Source of the DNA: Pachypanchax playfairii
Taxonomy: Eukaryota > Chordata > Actinopteri > Cyprinodontiformes > Aplocheilidae
NCBI GenBank assembly: GCA_006937955.1
Contig: SSNP01000081.1
Span: 1,144,666 to 1,208,665 of the forward strand
Direction: 5' to 3'
DNA: 64,000 nt
This document shows, in pieces, positions 48,901 to 59,014 of the stretch (its first letter is position 1; every line of letters starts with the position of its first letter). The translations under genes were made by a program, and so were the position numbers. The notes beneath the pieces are model-generated. The model was not told the origin of the DNA, did not search any database, and saw nothing but the letters and a program-made list of their open reading frames with translations.

Positions 48901-51900
48901 ACCTCTGAAGATACCGGGGATAGAGAGGAGGGAGGAGCGGCGGCTGATCTTTGCACCTCAACAGGGGCCATGACGGGCTGTTGTGGAGTTTCACAGGGCT
49001 GCTGGGAGCTCACTGTCCTGGCTGAACATGTCGGCTGACTCCTGTCAGAAGGACTCGACAGAACTGTGTCCTGTTGGGGGGCCAGGCGACCCGCAGCTTC
49101 CTCATTCACTTTGGACAGCCGGATTGTAGTGGTGTTGGTAGTTTTCTGTGTTTTATGCGGCTTCATTTCACCAGGGTTCAAACGGGATGAAGGTGGTGTT
49201 GAAGTCTGAAGAACAGCAGAGATCTTTTGCTTCATCTCTTTGATTGACACCTTTTCTGGCTTTTTCTGGGATTCCTGAGCCATTTTTCTTACAGTATCAC
49301 TCCTAAGTACCCTCCCCCCCACAGAAGGAGGCTGCTGTTCTTCTTTGCATTTCTTTTTCTTTTTTCTTCGTGAGGGGCTTCTTATTTTACTCTCCTTCTG
49401 TCTCTCAATAGCAACTTCCTCTTTCACATCTGAATGTAGAACTGGTGTAACCATAGCAGCAATTTCATGATATTCTTTGACCGGCGCGTCATCTTCATCA
49501 TCGACTACTATATGTTCTGAGCTGTCAGCCTCGTCTGCTTCAACGGAAACTTTTACCTCTTTTTCTAGCGGTAGCTCTTCTAGAGACTTGGAGACGGAGA
49601 GGCTTATGTTTGGGATGGCCAAGATGGGCTCGCCATTTTCCCCCTGGTCCACAACCTCAAGTAATATGCCTCCTTCAGGCAACATGTGCTCTCCTTCCTC
49701 ATTCTCTACAGATATAGGGATACAGTAGGAGTGCATATGTCTGACCAAGTCTCCAAGGCTTACTGAAAGACCATCTTCCCCTTCCTGCTCAAAGGTGACA
49801 GGAAGTGGGAGGGTCAGACCGTCCCAGTCAAGCAGGTCACTGTCAGGAGACGAGCCACGGCTCTCTGAGCTCAGAGTGAAGGAGCTATCCTCCTCTTCCT
49901 CTCCATCGCTCCTCTGGACAGAGTCCGCCTGCATCCTGAACAGGTTCTGGGTACAAACAGCAAAACAAATATCCAGTCAAGACTTTCACTGTAGAGTTTT
50001 GTTGGACTTTTGTCTTTAGGGTTATTTTACAGCGTTTAATAAAAGTGGGAGGAGCTACCGCACCTTTCCAGCAGACAAAGGTCTAGTGCTGCAGAAAGTC
50101 TCTCTCTCTTGAGGAGAACGAGACAAACACAGGAGTTTCCTGAACTAGAAAGTAAACAAAGGGTGACACAGGTTACACTTGCACTTTTTGCAAAAAAAAC
50201 AAAACAAAAGGCCTTTGCATGACAGCTTGGCACTTACTGGAGAGTGTTCCCTGCTTTTCTGGTTAGACAGCAGGTCTGTGTCAGGCAGCGTGTCAAAAGG
50301 AGACAAGTTCTCATCGTCCACATTATCCAGGATTTCAGTCAAGGCTGTCAGCAGCGTGGCTTCACTTTCTTCATCTATTCCTTTAGTCTAAATCAACATA
50401 CCCACAACAAAATGTTTAAATCGAAGCACAAAAACAAAACCGAACTGTTGGTTCTTAAAATGTTAAACCAGTCTTGCCTCCACTGTTGGCATGTCCTCAA
50501 AAATAGAAAGGATGGAGGGGTCTACACAGCTCTGAAGGGCCTCCAGAGTTCCTGCGGCGCTGAGGCCAGAAGACTGAAGAGGAAGAGAAAGTTTCAGATT
50601 TTTCTGGTGCCAAATGACTAATCAGGTGATATAACTCTGCCAAAAACAGCAAGAATCACCCACAAAAACATCTAAAGCAATTTTCAATGAAAGTGCAAGA
50701 ACAAATCAATTTCTAAGTAAATTAGAAGTCTAACATGTAAAATTTAAAGATGGTTCTCTGACCCAAAATTACTGAATGATCACGGCATGCTGAAACACTG
50801 ATCAGCAGTTTTAGACCCTATGAATGAAAGAAACAAGTCCCCCTTTATCTGACCTGCAGATATAAATAACTAACGTGAAAGATCCGAGTCTCTTACAGTG
50901 ACCCACGTGTTTGTGTCCGTATACTACGCAGACATGTTTGAACCTCTCCTCTCGCCGTACACAGAGAGGCCAAACATTCCACACCAAAAAACTACAAGCT
51001 ATAAACTAAAATGGACCAATACAATAGTCATTTTTCATCAAGAATCATTAATGAGCTGCCGATTGTTTGTTCTAAACTCCACCAAATGGTTAAATAAGAC
51101 ATTCTTTTCTGCGCATGCGTGAATGGACCCACATGTGATTTACCACATGTGGCTTTACAAACAGGTTTAAATGAAAATGTATCCAACAGCAGCAGCAAAT
51201 CCTGAAATCATGCCTGATCAGACTGAATGTAGTCATTTTCGACAAATAAATGAGTTTCTATCATTCATTCATTGTTCACGCACGTTTCCTAGAGACAAAC
51301 ACACTGCGGCAATGCGCAAGTATGTGCGTGTGTCAAAAAAATAAATGTTACATCCGTGAAAATCAACACAGCTTTACATTTACGATCACACACACTGTGC
51401 AAATGGGATTAAACAGGTTGAGCTAGATTTATGTCTCTTATCTCCACGTGCGCGTTTTAGCCGGTTTGTACACAATGTGACACAAAACCCATTCAAACAC
51501 CCGCAGACTGCATTTCTGGTTAAAACTATACAATTTGCACTCACGCCGAATCAGTTTCTAAAAATAACACACAACTGTCACTACATATATTTAAACAAGT
51601 GTTTGTATATTGAAGGAAGGAGCTCGAACAGGCAAGAAACACCAAATCTTCATCAAACACACCGATTTAAAACAACTTTATCTGATAAACAAGTCAACAT
51701 AAACGCTAGGAGAATCGTTACCTAAACAAAATAGAAAGTGTTATCCTGGAATTAAATGTAATAATACAACGCTGCATCCACGTGTCACTTTCCCACGCGC
51801 ATTGAACATCTTATACGTTAGCAAGAAAACATTCAAAACAAGCAACAGAGAAAGGGTAGCAGCTGAAAGACAAGGTGTGGAAGTTATTCTTCACCTCGCA

Positions 51901-51960
51901 TAGTGTTTCCATTGAAAACAAATCCATATTGCACGCGATTAGAGTCTCCTCCGCCGCCAT
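39910..51960 (-). CDS. pprc1: PGC-1-related coactivator PPRC1 (14 exons, assembly-duplicated)
   Basis: Exons in coding order, using the 5' copy then continuing left: 51895-51960, 50478-50573, 50238-50387, 50064-50144, 48047-49946, 47907-47960, 47284-47344, 47011-47078, 41390-42107 (its 5' part also at 46682-46861), 41095-41292, 40921-40987, 40707-40828, 40172-40323, 39910-40010. Join 3834 nt, 1277 aa, all phases consistent (human PPRC1 is about 1660 aa). PGC-1 family hallmarks: TLLTALTEILDNVDDENLSP (exon 3), LTSLLEQFEETQ (exon 6), HCF-1 binding motif DHDY (residues 897-900), an Arg/Ser-rich region (exons 9-10) and a C-terminal RRM with RNP2 VVYVGRI and RNP1 GDNYGFVTY (exons 12-13), ending DFDTLLKQAQQNLKR. 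It coactivates NRF-1 and promotes mitochondrial and growth gene expression. The literal assembly repeats exons 2-8 and part of exon 9. Confidence 0.93.
41928..46671. repeat. Duplicated pprc1 segment, left copy
   Basis: This copy matches 46682-51424 base for base as far as I can follow (offset 4754, falling to 4753 after the extra N at 43909). It carries second copies of pprc1 exon 2 (45725-45820), exon 3 (45485-45634), exon 4 (45311-45391), exon 5 (43293-45193, frame interrupted by the N), exon 6 (43153-43206), exon 7 (42530-42590) and exon 8 (42257-42324). Its left edge runs on into unique pprc1 sequence; its right edge is the gap. It is best read as an unmerged contig end. Confidence 0.95.
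46672..46681. other. Assembly gap of 10 Ns
   Basis: Exactly ten Ns separate the end of the left duplicate (within pprc1 intron 1 sequence) from the start of the right duplicate (within pprc1 exon 9). It is a nominal scaffold gap and does not represent real missing sequence. Confidence 0.99.
46682..51424. repeat. Duplicated pprc1 segment, right copy
   Basis: This copy holds intact pprc1 exons 2-8 and the first 180 bases of exon 9, cut off by the gap. Exon 5 here is a clean 1900-base open exon, so this copy should be preferred for the gene model. Its right edge passes into unique sequence containing exon 1 and the promoter. Confidence 0.95.
51110..51120. promoter_or_regulatory. pprc1: NRF-1-like site in pprc1 intron 1
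   Basis: TGCGCATGCGT is one base from the NRF-1 palindrome consensus YGCGCAYGCGCR. Its duplicate is at 46357-46367. PPRC1 is a coactivator of NRF-1, so a feedback site is conceivable, but occupancy cannot be judged from sequence. Confidence 0.35.
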
Positions 51961-52140
51961 CTTTGAGCCCACTCCCTGTCTGGACTCGTTACGAAGTAAA
52001 AAAGTAGTGAATCAGAGGCGAAGCAGTCGTGAAAGCCGGTAAAAGACACGTGGTCCAACGTTCGCGGCAAAATGACGTATATTGACGCAGAACGTGAAGT
52101 AAGCACGTTACTTTGTAGTTCTCTGTAGTTTATTTCCAGT
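51950..52140 (-). promoter_or_regulatory. pprc1: pprc1 core promoter region
   Basis: Read on the minus strand, CAAAGATGGCGGCGG spans the start codon (51952-51966) and matches the YY1 consensus AAGATGGCGGC. Upstream are a CACGTG E-box near 52048-52053 and a CRE-like TGACGTA near 52073-52079. No TATA box is seen. This is typical of a housekeeping promoter; YY1 elements at start codons are common in nuclear genes for mitochondrial and translation functions. Confidence 0.5.
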
Positions 52141-53575
52141 GTTTCAGTGTTTCGAAACCTCCACCAGGAGGCTGTTTTTACCAGGGTTTGTTTGTTTGTC
52201 TGTTAACAATATAACTCAAAAAGTTCTGAATGGTTCTGATTAGATTTTCAGGAAAGGTCAGAAATGGTCGAAGGAACAATTGAGTAGATTTTGGGGGTGA
52301 TCTGGATCACCGTCTGGACCCAGGAATTTTTTTTTAGGAGTCTTCATCATCATGAGATAAGAGTTGTTTTTAACATATCTGCATGTAACGCCACAATTCA
52401 GGTGTTTGATAAATGAGTTCCCAACAGGTTCTACAGGAAATTTCACAAAATTCCAGATCCAGAAAAGAATAAAATAGGGAATTCTGATTTTTTTTATAAC
52501 TGCAAGAGAACAAATTATGGAAAAGACTTGCAACAAACACCAAAAAGATAAATGAGACACTGTGGAATCGGAAGTGTGTTAAAGGATTTGATGTTCCTTC
52601 AATTTGGATCTCAATCCAGAAGAAAACCAACATTATTGAATGATACTGAACTAATAATGAATCAATGTCAATCCAATTACTAAAGGTGTTTTCATGGTCA
52701 AGGAATCTGATGATGCAGGAACAACAAATATGAGACTACGCGTTCTACATGTTATTTACTTCTAGTTCTTCTATTTACTTAATGTTGGAGCTGGAATGAA
52801 ACATTTTGAGTTGCTCATGGAGTTCGCTATACTGTTTAATTTATCTCTATTTTTAAACATCTTTTGTGGATGTTTTTCACAATTCTGTTAGAATCAGAAT
52901 CACAATCAGGTTTATTTGACAGATTAAGTTACACACAAGGGATTTGGCTCTGGTTCACATTCTTGTACTTATAGACAGACATATGTAAGGATAAATAGAC
53001 AGTGCACAGGCATGAGATACTTTTAGCAGCATAGTGCACCATTAATGTCTGATTGGTGATTGAAGCCTGTATTAAAACCATAATAGAAAATGATGAATAC
53101 AAATAGAACATGATAGCAACTACATTTTAAAAGCAAGGCAAAGTCAAGTCAATGAGAGTTTAATTTAAACAATTTAGAAATGAGAAGATGTGAAAACACC
53201 TGTTTATAATTAGGTTTTTATTTCACAAGCTAACTTGGACTTAAATGGTGGGTTTTTACCAATAAAATGCAACCAGTGATCAGCAGTCAGTAACAGGACA
53301 ATTTAATGATTTTATGACTCTTTTTTAAAAAATATGTATTTGTCAACTTCATTACCAGTGTAACTATATTTATACATTTTTATTTGAAAATGTGAGTTTT
53401 CAATGTAAGAGGTCTGAGAATCTACACAAACTCTTTATCAAGCTCAGTTTTCTAGTTTTGGTCTTATATAAACTTTTTAGAATAAGGCACAGGCTAAGTG
53501 AAATTTGCATAAAGATTTATCACATTAGCAGCATCACCCGGAAATGTTTTTTCCCCAGAGCTTTGTCAGTCAGTA

Positions 53576-53915
53576 GTTATCTATACCTGCTTCTTCCTGT
53601 TCAGGGTTGCAGGGAAGCTGGTGTTTCTCTCCAGCTGTCACTGAGTTACACCTGGACAGGTTGCCAGTCCATAACATACAGACACATATAGACAAACAAT
53701 CATTCACACTCACACCTAGGGACAATTTAGAGCTGCCAATTAACCTCCAGCATGTTTTTGGTCTGTGGGAGGAAGCTGGAGTCCTCAGAAAAAACTCACA
53801 CGTGCATGTGGAGAACATGCAAACTCCAAGCAGAAAGGTCCAGGCCTGGTTTCGAACCCTGGACCTTCTCACATCAAGGCATCAGCGCTACTGACTGCTT
53901 CACTGTTCAGCATCC
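53576..53915 (-). mobile_element. tRNA-like SINE (reverse orientation)
   Basis: On the minus strand the right end gives a tRNA-like head with B box GGTTCGAAACC (plus strand 53849-53859) and a degenerate A box. A body with GCATGTTCTCCACATGC and AATTGTCCCTAGGTGTGAG follows. I recognise this body as a dispersed sequence common in teleost genomes. It is degraded but nearly full length; the family name is not certain. Confidence 0.6.
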
Positions 53916-53969
53916 AGATATTTGTGTGTGTACATAATTATATATATATATATAAATATATATATATAT

Positions 53970-54308
53970 GTTCGTTATTTAGTGGAAATTGACTTTTTTC
54001 ATATTTAGCTTACTTTTCCCACATTTAGCACACTTTCATCAAATTTAAGCAGAAAATTTGTCTAAAAATCATCATATATCAGCATGTTTGTGTTGCGTAC
54101 ATCTTTAAAAAATCTAAATCCTAAATATTATATCATAATTTTAAATCTTAAACCTAAATGTTAAATCTAAATCTAAATCTTTTTTTAAAGATGATGGTAT
54201 ACAAACATGATGGTATATAATGATTTTTAGACACTTCTCTGCTTAAATGTGATGAAAGTGTGCTTGTTAAATATGAAAAAAAAAGTCAATTTCTACTAAA
54301 TAACGAAA
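53970..54308. mobile_element. Foldback (long inverted repeat) element
   Basis: The left arm (about 53971-54110) and right arm (about 54180-54307) are inverted copies: TTCGTTATTTAGTGGAAATT on the left against TTCGTTATTTAGTAGAAATT from the reverse complement of the right, with further shared blocks such as CACACTTTCATCA, TTTAAGCAGA and GTCTAAAAATCAT. The centre is a TCTAAA-type low-complexity spacer of about 70 bases. It is flanked on the left by (TA)n, consistent with insertion at TA. It has no coding capacity. Confidence 0.8.
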
Positions 54309-57300
54309 ATTTTACACTTGGCGCCCCATAGCTTTACTTCTGGGTTCTTCCTGCTCACATGAGAAGGATTGATGAGAGCAACACCAAGCCAGTCTGCTTC
54401 TCATGAGTTCAGGTGAGTGTGATACATGAATATTAGTCAAATAAGCAAAAAATTGAAGACCAAGATATTTACTTTAGAAGTTATGCCGATGTCACATGAG
54501 CCTCACTTGTTTGCAGAATGAGGGATTTTGCCTTTAGAGCATAAAACACTGTGTTTTCCTCTCGTCTTATGTCCAAAGTTCTTGAGCCACATCAGGCCCA
54601 AACAGCCTGGTTCTGATGGACATATGCTGCATGAGTTTCTTCATCAGCTCTCCTCTCAGAACATCAGAGGCTGAACGGACTCTACATGTGGGTGCTGTGA
54701 GACTTCAAAGCTTGTCTGTGTGTAGGTGAAACAGAGAACGAGTGGAGCACCACTGTGCCCCTTCACTCTCCCAAACTGCTACCTACCGCTGCTCTGCCGT
54801 TGTCATGGTTACAGTGCCCTTTCTCTCCCACTTCAATCGTCTTTCTCGGTGAGTATGGAGGGATGAGAGTAGAGGAGAGGAGAGGAGAAGTGGCTCTGCG
54901 TCATATTCATACCAGTGCAGCTGAGAGCCCCCCCCCCCAACATTTTCCCATCGACCTCCTCCTCTGTGTCCTTCCTTCCTTCCTTTCCTCCTCCCTTCCT
55001 TCTCATCATCCAATTTGCACGCTGCTTGATCCCTCCTCCATTTGTGTGTCCTATCTGCATCTGCTCATCACAGGAGTCTCTCCCTGTCTGTTGGACCTGC
55101 TTGATTTCCTCTGCGTGGCTGACCTGAGAGGACTACTTACCCAGCGAGAGCGTGAGCGAGAGAAGAAAGAGACAGACAAAGGTAATCACTGATACAGAGG
55201 ATATTTAGTCATGCCTGCTTGTCAGAGAGAGTTTGAAGGACAGAAAAGGAGAGAATCAACAAAACAAAAGACTGAGATGGTGATGATGATGATGTGTGTT
55301 GAGATATGAGAGGAAGTGTGGTTGTTTACATGCAAGGGTTTGCTGTATGAGGACAGCACAGACGTGCGCCTCAGTAAGCCGAGCAGTCGGCGTGTCTGTG
55401 TGCAAGCACGTTGCTGTCTGTCACATATTGTTATTGAGCTGCTGCTGTTCCCACAGTGGAGAGTGGCGGGGGGGGCGAGCACAGGGGGAAGTTCATTATT
55501 CCCTGAGAGCTTTTTGAGCAATTTGTGGATGTGTTGACAGAGCGGCAATCTCTGTACCTTCAGAAAAAAAAGAAGAGGTTAGACATCCACACATACTGTT
55601 TCTTCTCCCACACTTTGTTTTTTCTCACTAACAGCACCGCAAATGTGTCTCACTCTGTACTTCATGTCTCCTTTTTGTTCATCGTTCCCCGTTTAACAGG
55701 AGTCACGTTGGTGAAACGCGAAGCCCACACATCATGCCTTGCAAGGTGAACAGATAAACAAAGGATCTGAGAGAGACCAAAGGGACAGAAACAGGAATCT
55801 GTCTGTGAAGGAGAAATAGAAACAAGGGGAGACGAGAAGACCCGCAGGGTTTATCATGGAGTCGCGGTCCTGACAGCAGTGTCTGACACTGTGTATGACA
55901 TTTAACTGTGATGCTTCTGCCAGCGTGCTGGTGTGCGGGGAACGTGCTTGTCAGCTTTGATTTTGACAGAGACACTTCTTTGTCTTTTAGTATTTTAAAT
56001 GTGAGTGACAGAAAACAGGAATCTGAAGTTTCTAAAAGCGCTTTAGCTCAACTGGAGGGGGGGGGGTGTTGTTGCTGCAGGGAAGGGTGATGCATACAGC
56101 TGGAGAACCAGTGGTTAAACCCTGCAAAGGAATCTTTTGTTAAATGCAAAAGGCTCCACATCTTTGAAACAACTGAATCTTATGAATGTGTCTGCTCATT
56201 TTAAATTATTTTTTTTAAACCGAGGAAACATTTTCCTGAACATTATGTGTAATATTTGTCCCTGTGATGGACCAAAGACCTGTACAGTGACCTCTGGAGA
56301 TAGACACTAGCATCCCGCTACGTTTCGTAGCATCAAGATACAGAAAATACATGTATGTGTAATATTTGCAGAATTAATTCATAACTTTTCATTTAAACTT
56401 TGGAACCAGAAGATGTCTGCAGCTCTGACTCTGTGTTTACAACCCGTTCAGGTCTGTTCTGTAGCAGCAAGACTTTTTTAGATTTAAATGTTTTCCCGTC
56501 ATTCCTGAAGAGACTGTTTTATCTCCGCCTGCTCGCAACAGGTTTCCTACGCTCACATTTGCAACGTGAGACAGACAGGATTCTCTCACCTACATAAACA
56601 TGATGTTAAACACGTGTCCAACTGGCACGGAAACTCCCCAGGAAAATTTGCATCACCAGCAACAAAGACATTCAACATAACGAGAGTCAGTTGTGTGTTT
56701 GTGTTTGTCTCGTGAAGCGTGAGATTATGAGATTATTTGCTCACAGAACAGACGTGCTCGAGCCAAGAGAAGTTCTATGGAGCGAAGCGGGATCAGAAAG
56801 ACGGAGGTAAAGAAATAAATCGCAGACGGTTGAAGCTGCGACGAGGCCGAGGAGGTGAAGAGCAGAGTGACGACGGGCCAAAAGGAGGGAAATGAAAAAG
56901 CGAAAACAAATAAAGGAGGAGAAAAACAAGGCACCAAGGTCACAGCTAAAGTTGAGTTCACCTGTCATCTGAGTTGGAGTGAACACGTGCACACACTGTA
57001 GCGTGCACGCTTCCTGCCTCCCATGGGCCTCTGGTGTCCCTGCGCTCCAGGAGGGCTTTGCATTTTTAATCGATACTGTCTGTAGTGATTAACACTAGCG
57101 TTCGTTCTGCAGCAGAAAAACAAAAAGAAAGTGAAGGAGACAGAAAGAGAGATGGGAATCTGTCATACGTGAGGCATGGTGTGTGTGTGTGTGTGTTCGT
57201 GTGTGTGTGTGTTTATTTGGCAGTAATTACCCTCTGCCTCTGGGCTCCTACTGAGTCTGTTTATCTCCCACAGCAGCACAGGGCAAAAATAGACGATGCA

Positions 57301-57644
57301 TCACTGCCACACAAGCACACAATCTTTTGCATTTTCTCTTTTTCCCTCTCCTTTGCTCTAATTTGCCTCCCTGCTGCATTCTCCATTTCACACACTCTGA
57401 TCCATGTTTCTTACTCCTTTCTCACACACTGCCGAGGCTCTTTCTTCTTATTTCACTGCTCGCTCATTTTCCCTCCCACTCGTGTTGCAATATGTCTATT
57501 AATGATGCAGCTACAGCACCGCTGCCAACTTCCTGCCTCTGACAGAGAGAGGAGTGTAGTTGTGTTGTACATGGCCTGCTTTTCACCACTCCCTCTCATC
57601 TCCCCACCCCTCTGTGTGTGTGTGTGTTGTTTTTTTTTCTTCAG

Positions 57645-58972
57645 AGTTAGCCCATGCGAGCAACGTGTGGACTGAGTGCAGCTGTTTCATCCAGAGAAGA
57701 ACCCAACATGTGAGAAGATGTCTGTTGGAGGCTGTGCATGTCCTGGTGAGTGTTTACTTGCTTCCTCTTCTGTTACTGTCAGGAAAATGACTAATGTAAA
57801 AGTGCTGTAAAGCAGCCAGCTTCAAGCTGTGAGTTGTGTGCGTGTGTGTTGATGAAGCCTTGTCGCCACACATGTCCTAAAACAAGGTTAAAGACTGAGG
57901 CTGTCACACTTTAGGATTGAGTTGTTCAGCAGACCCTCTCCGTCATGCTGGCTTGCTGCGCAGCCGATCAATGGCCCTTTGAGTTTGACCACATGCAGAG
58001 TCACAGAGACATCGATAGGTACTCTATTTGCTGACAGTTTTTACTCTTTTCCTCAGCTTTATCTGACCACAACAGATCCAAGAAAAATGATGCACATAAA
58101 TTGACGATAAATCAAAAGATCACAACTAAATCCGACGGCAGCACCTTCAATAAAAAGCAGCAAAACAGACGAAGCTTTCTGGAGATTTAACAATTAATGA
58201 GGTGCATGTTAACAGTGAGTTGGATTTACATGGTGTTAAACTACTTGTCCGACTGCGTTAAAATGCTTGTCACGTGTGTATTTTTAAATCTCTAAAGTTT
58301 TAAATATTATGTAGTAATCGTTGTATATGCTCAGGCCGTCGTATCCTAACAACAAGAAGGAATTTTTTAACCGTATGTGTCTGCACTTGTCTGTCTCGGG
58401 CAAGCAAAATGTTTGGGTGTTTTTTTTTTTATTAAGCTATAACCAGCTTCATTCCAGTGGAGTTTTTGATCATTTTTTGTGTCTTTGAGGCGGTATCCTG
58501 CTGAGAGCTTGCAAACTACAGAGATTGTTGCCTAGTTCGTGGTACAAGGCACACAGAATCAAGGGACAGGCTCTGTGTAGCACCAGGGAGCGAGCGTTGA
58601 ATTGAATTGTAACATCTGCTCTGGGGAATTTCAGAAAGGGCAGATTAAATTAGGGTGTCAGTATGATTTGAATGGGGGCTGCTCTGATTCATTGGCAATT
58701 GGCTATCAGATGGAATAATATTAGGCTTTTTGCTTGATGTTTCCTTTTCATATCTTTCCTTCCTTCCAGTTTCCTCCCTCCCTTCGGTTGTTTTCCAGTA
58801 TCTCAGCCTCCTTCCGCTGACAGACTTTACTGTGGAGCAGAAACTTTTAATGACATCCACATGTTTTCAGGGATGTATATACAGAGAACAAAGTCCAATG
58901 GAGAGATCTGCATAGTGCATGTTGTGCATTCAAAGACATACTTTCATGCAAATGCTTAGCATGTGCCTGCAG

Positions 58973-59014
<42 letters not shown>

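Larger units (their letters stand above)
52141..57640. other. pprc1-ldb1 head-to-head spacer
   Basis: The divergent spacer lies between pprc1 exon 1 and the first coding exon of ldb1. It contains a dispersed-repeat-like stretch (about 52170-52640), a reverse tRNA-like SINE (53576-53915), a foldback element (53970-54308), G and C homopolymer runs, and a (GT)n tract near 57180-57212. Noncoding 5' exons and promoter(s) of ldb1 should lie here. The best candidate donor I see is AAAG|GTAATC at 55181-55182, after a purine-rich run. No protein-coding exon is supported. Confidence 0.45.

Noticed and set aside
41928..51424. Real internal tandem duplication of pprc1 exons
   Set aside because: No divergence is seen even in introns, a 10-N gap sits exactly at the junction, the gap falls inside an exon, and collapsing the copies gives a perfect 14-exon reading frame.
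54755..55192. 145-residue plus-strand frame
   Set aside because: Compositionally odd, with no family resemblance. Its end may overlap a noncoding ldb1 leader, but the peptide is not supported.
57085..57675. 196-residue plus-strand frame
   Set aside because: It runs through (GT)n and pyrimidine-rich sequence and across the ldb1 splice acceptor; not coding.
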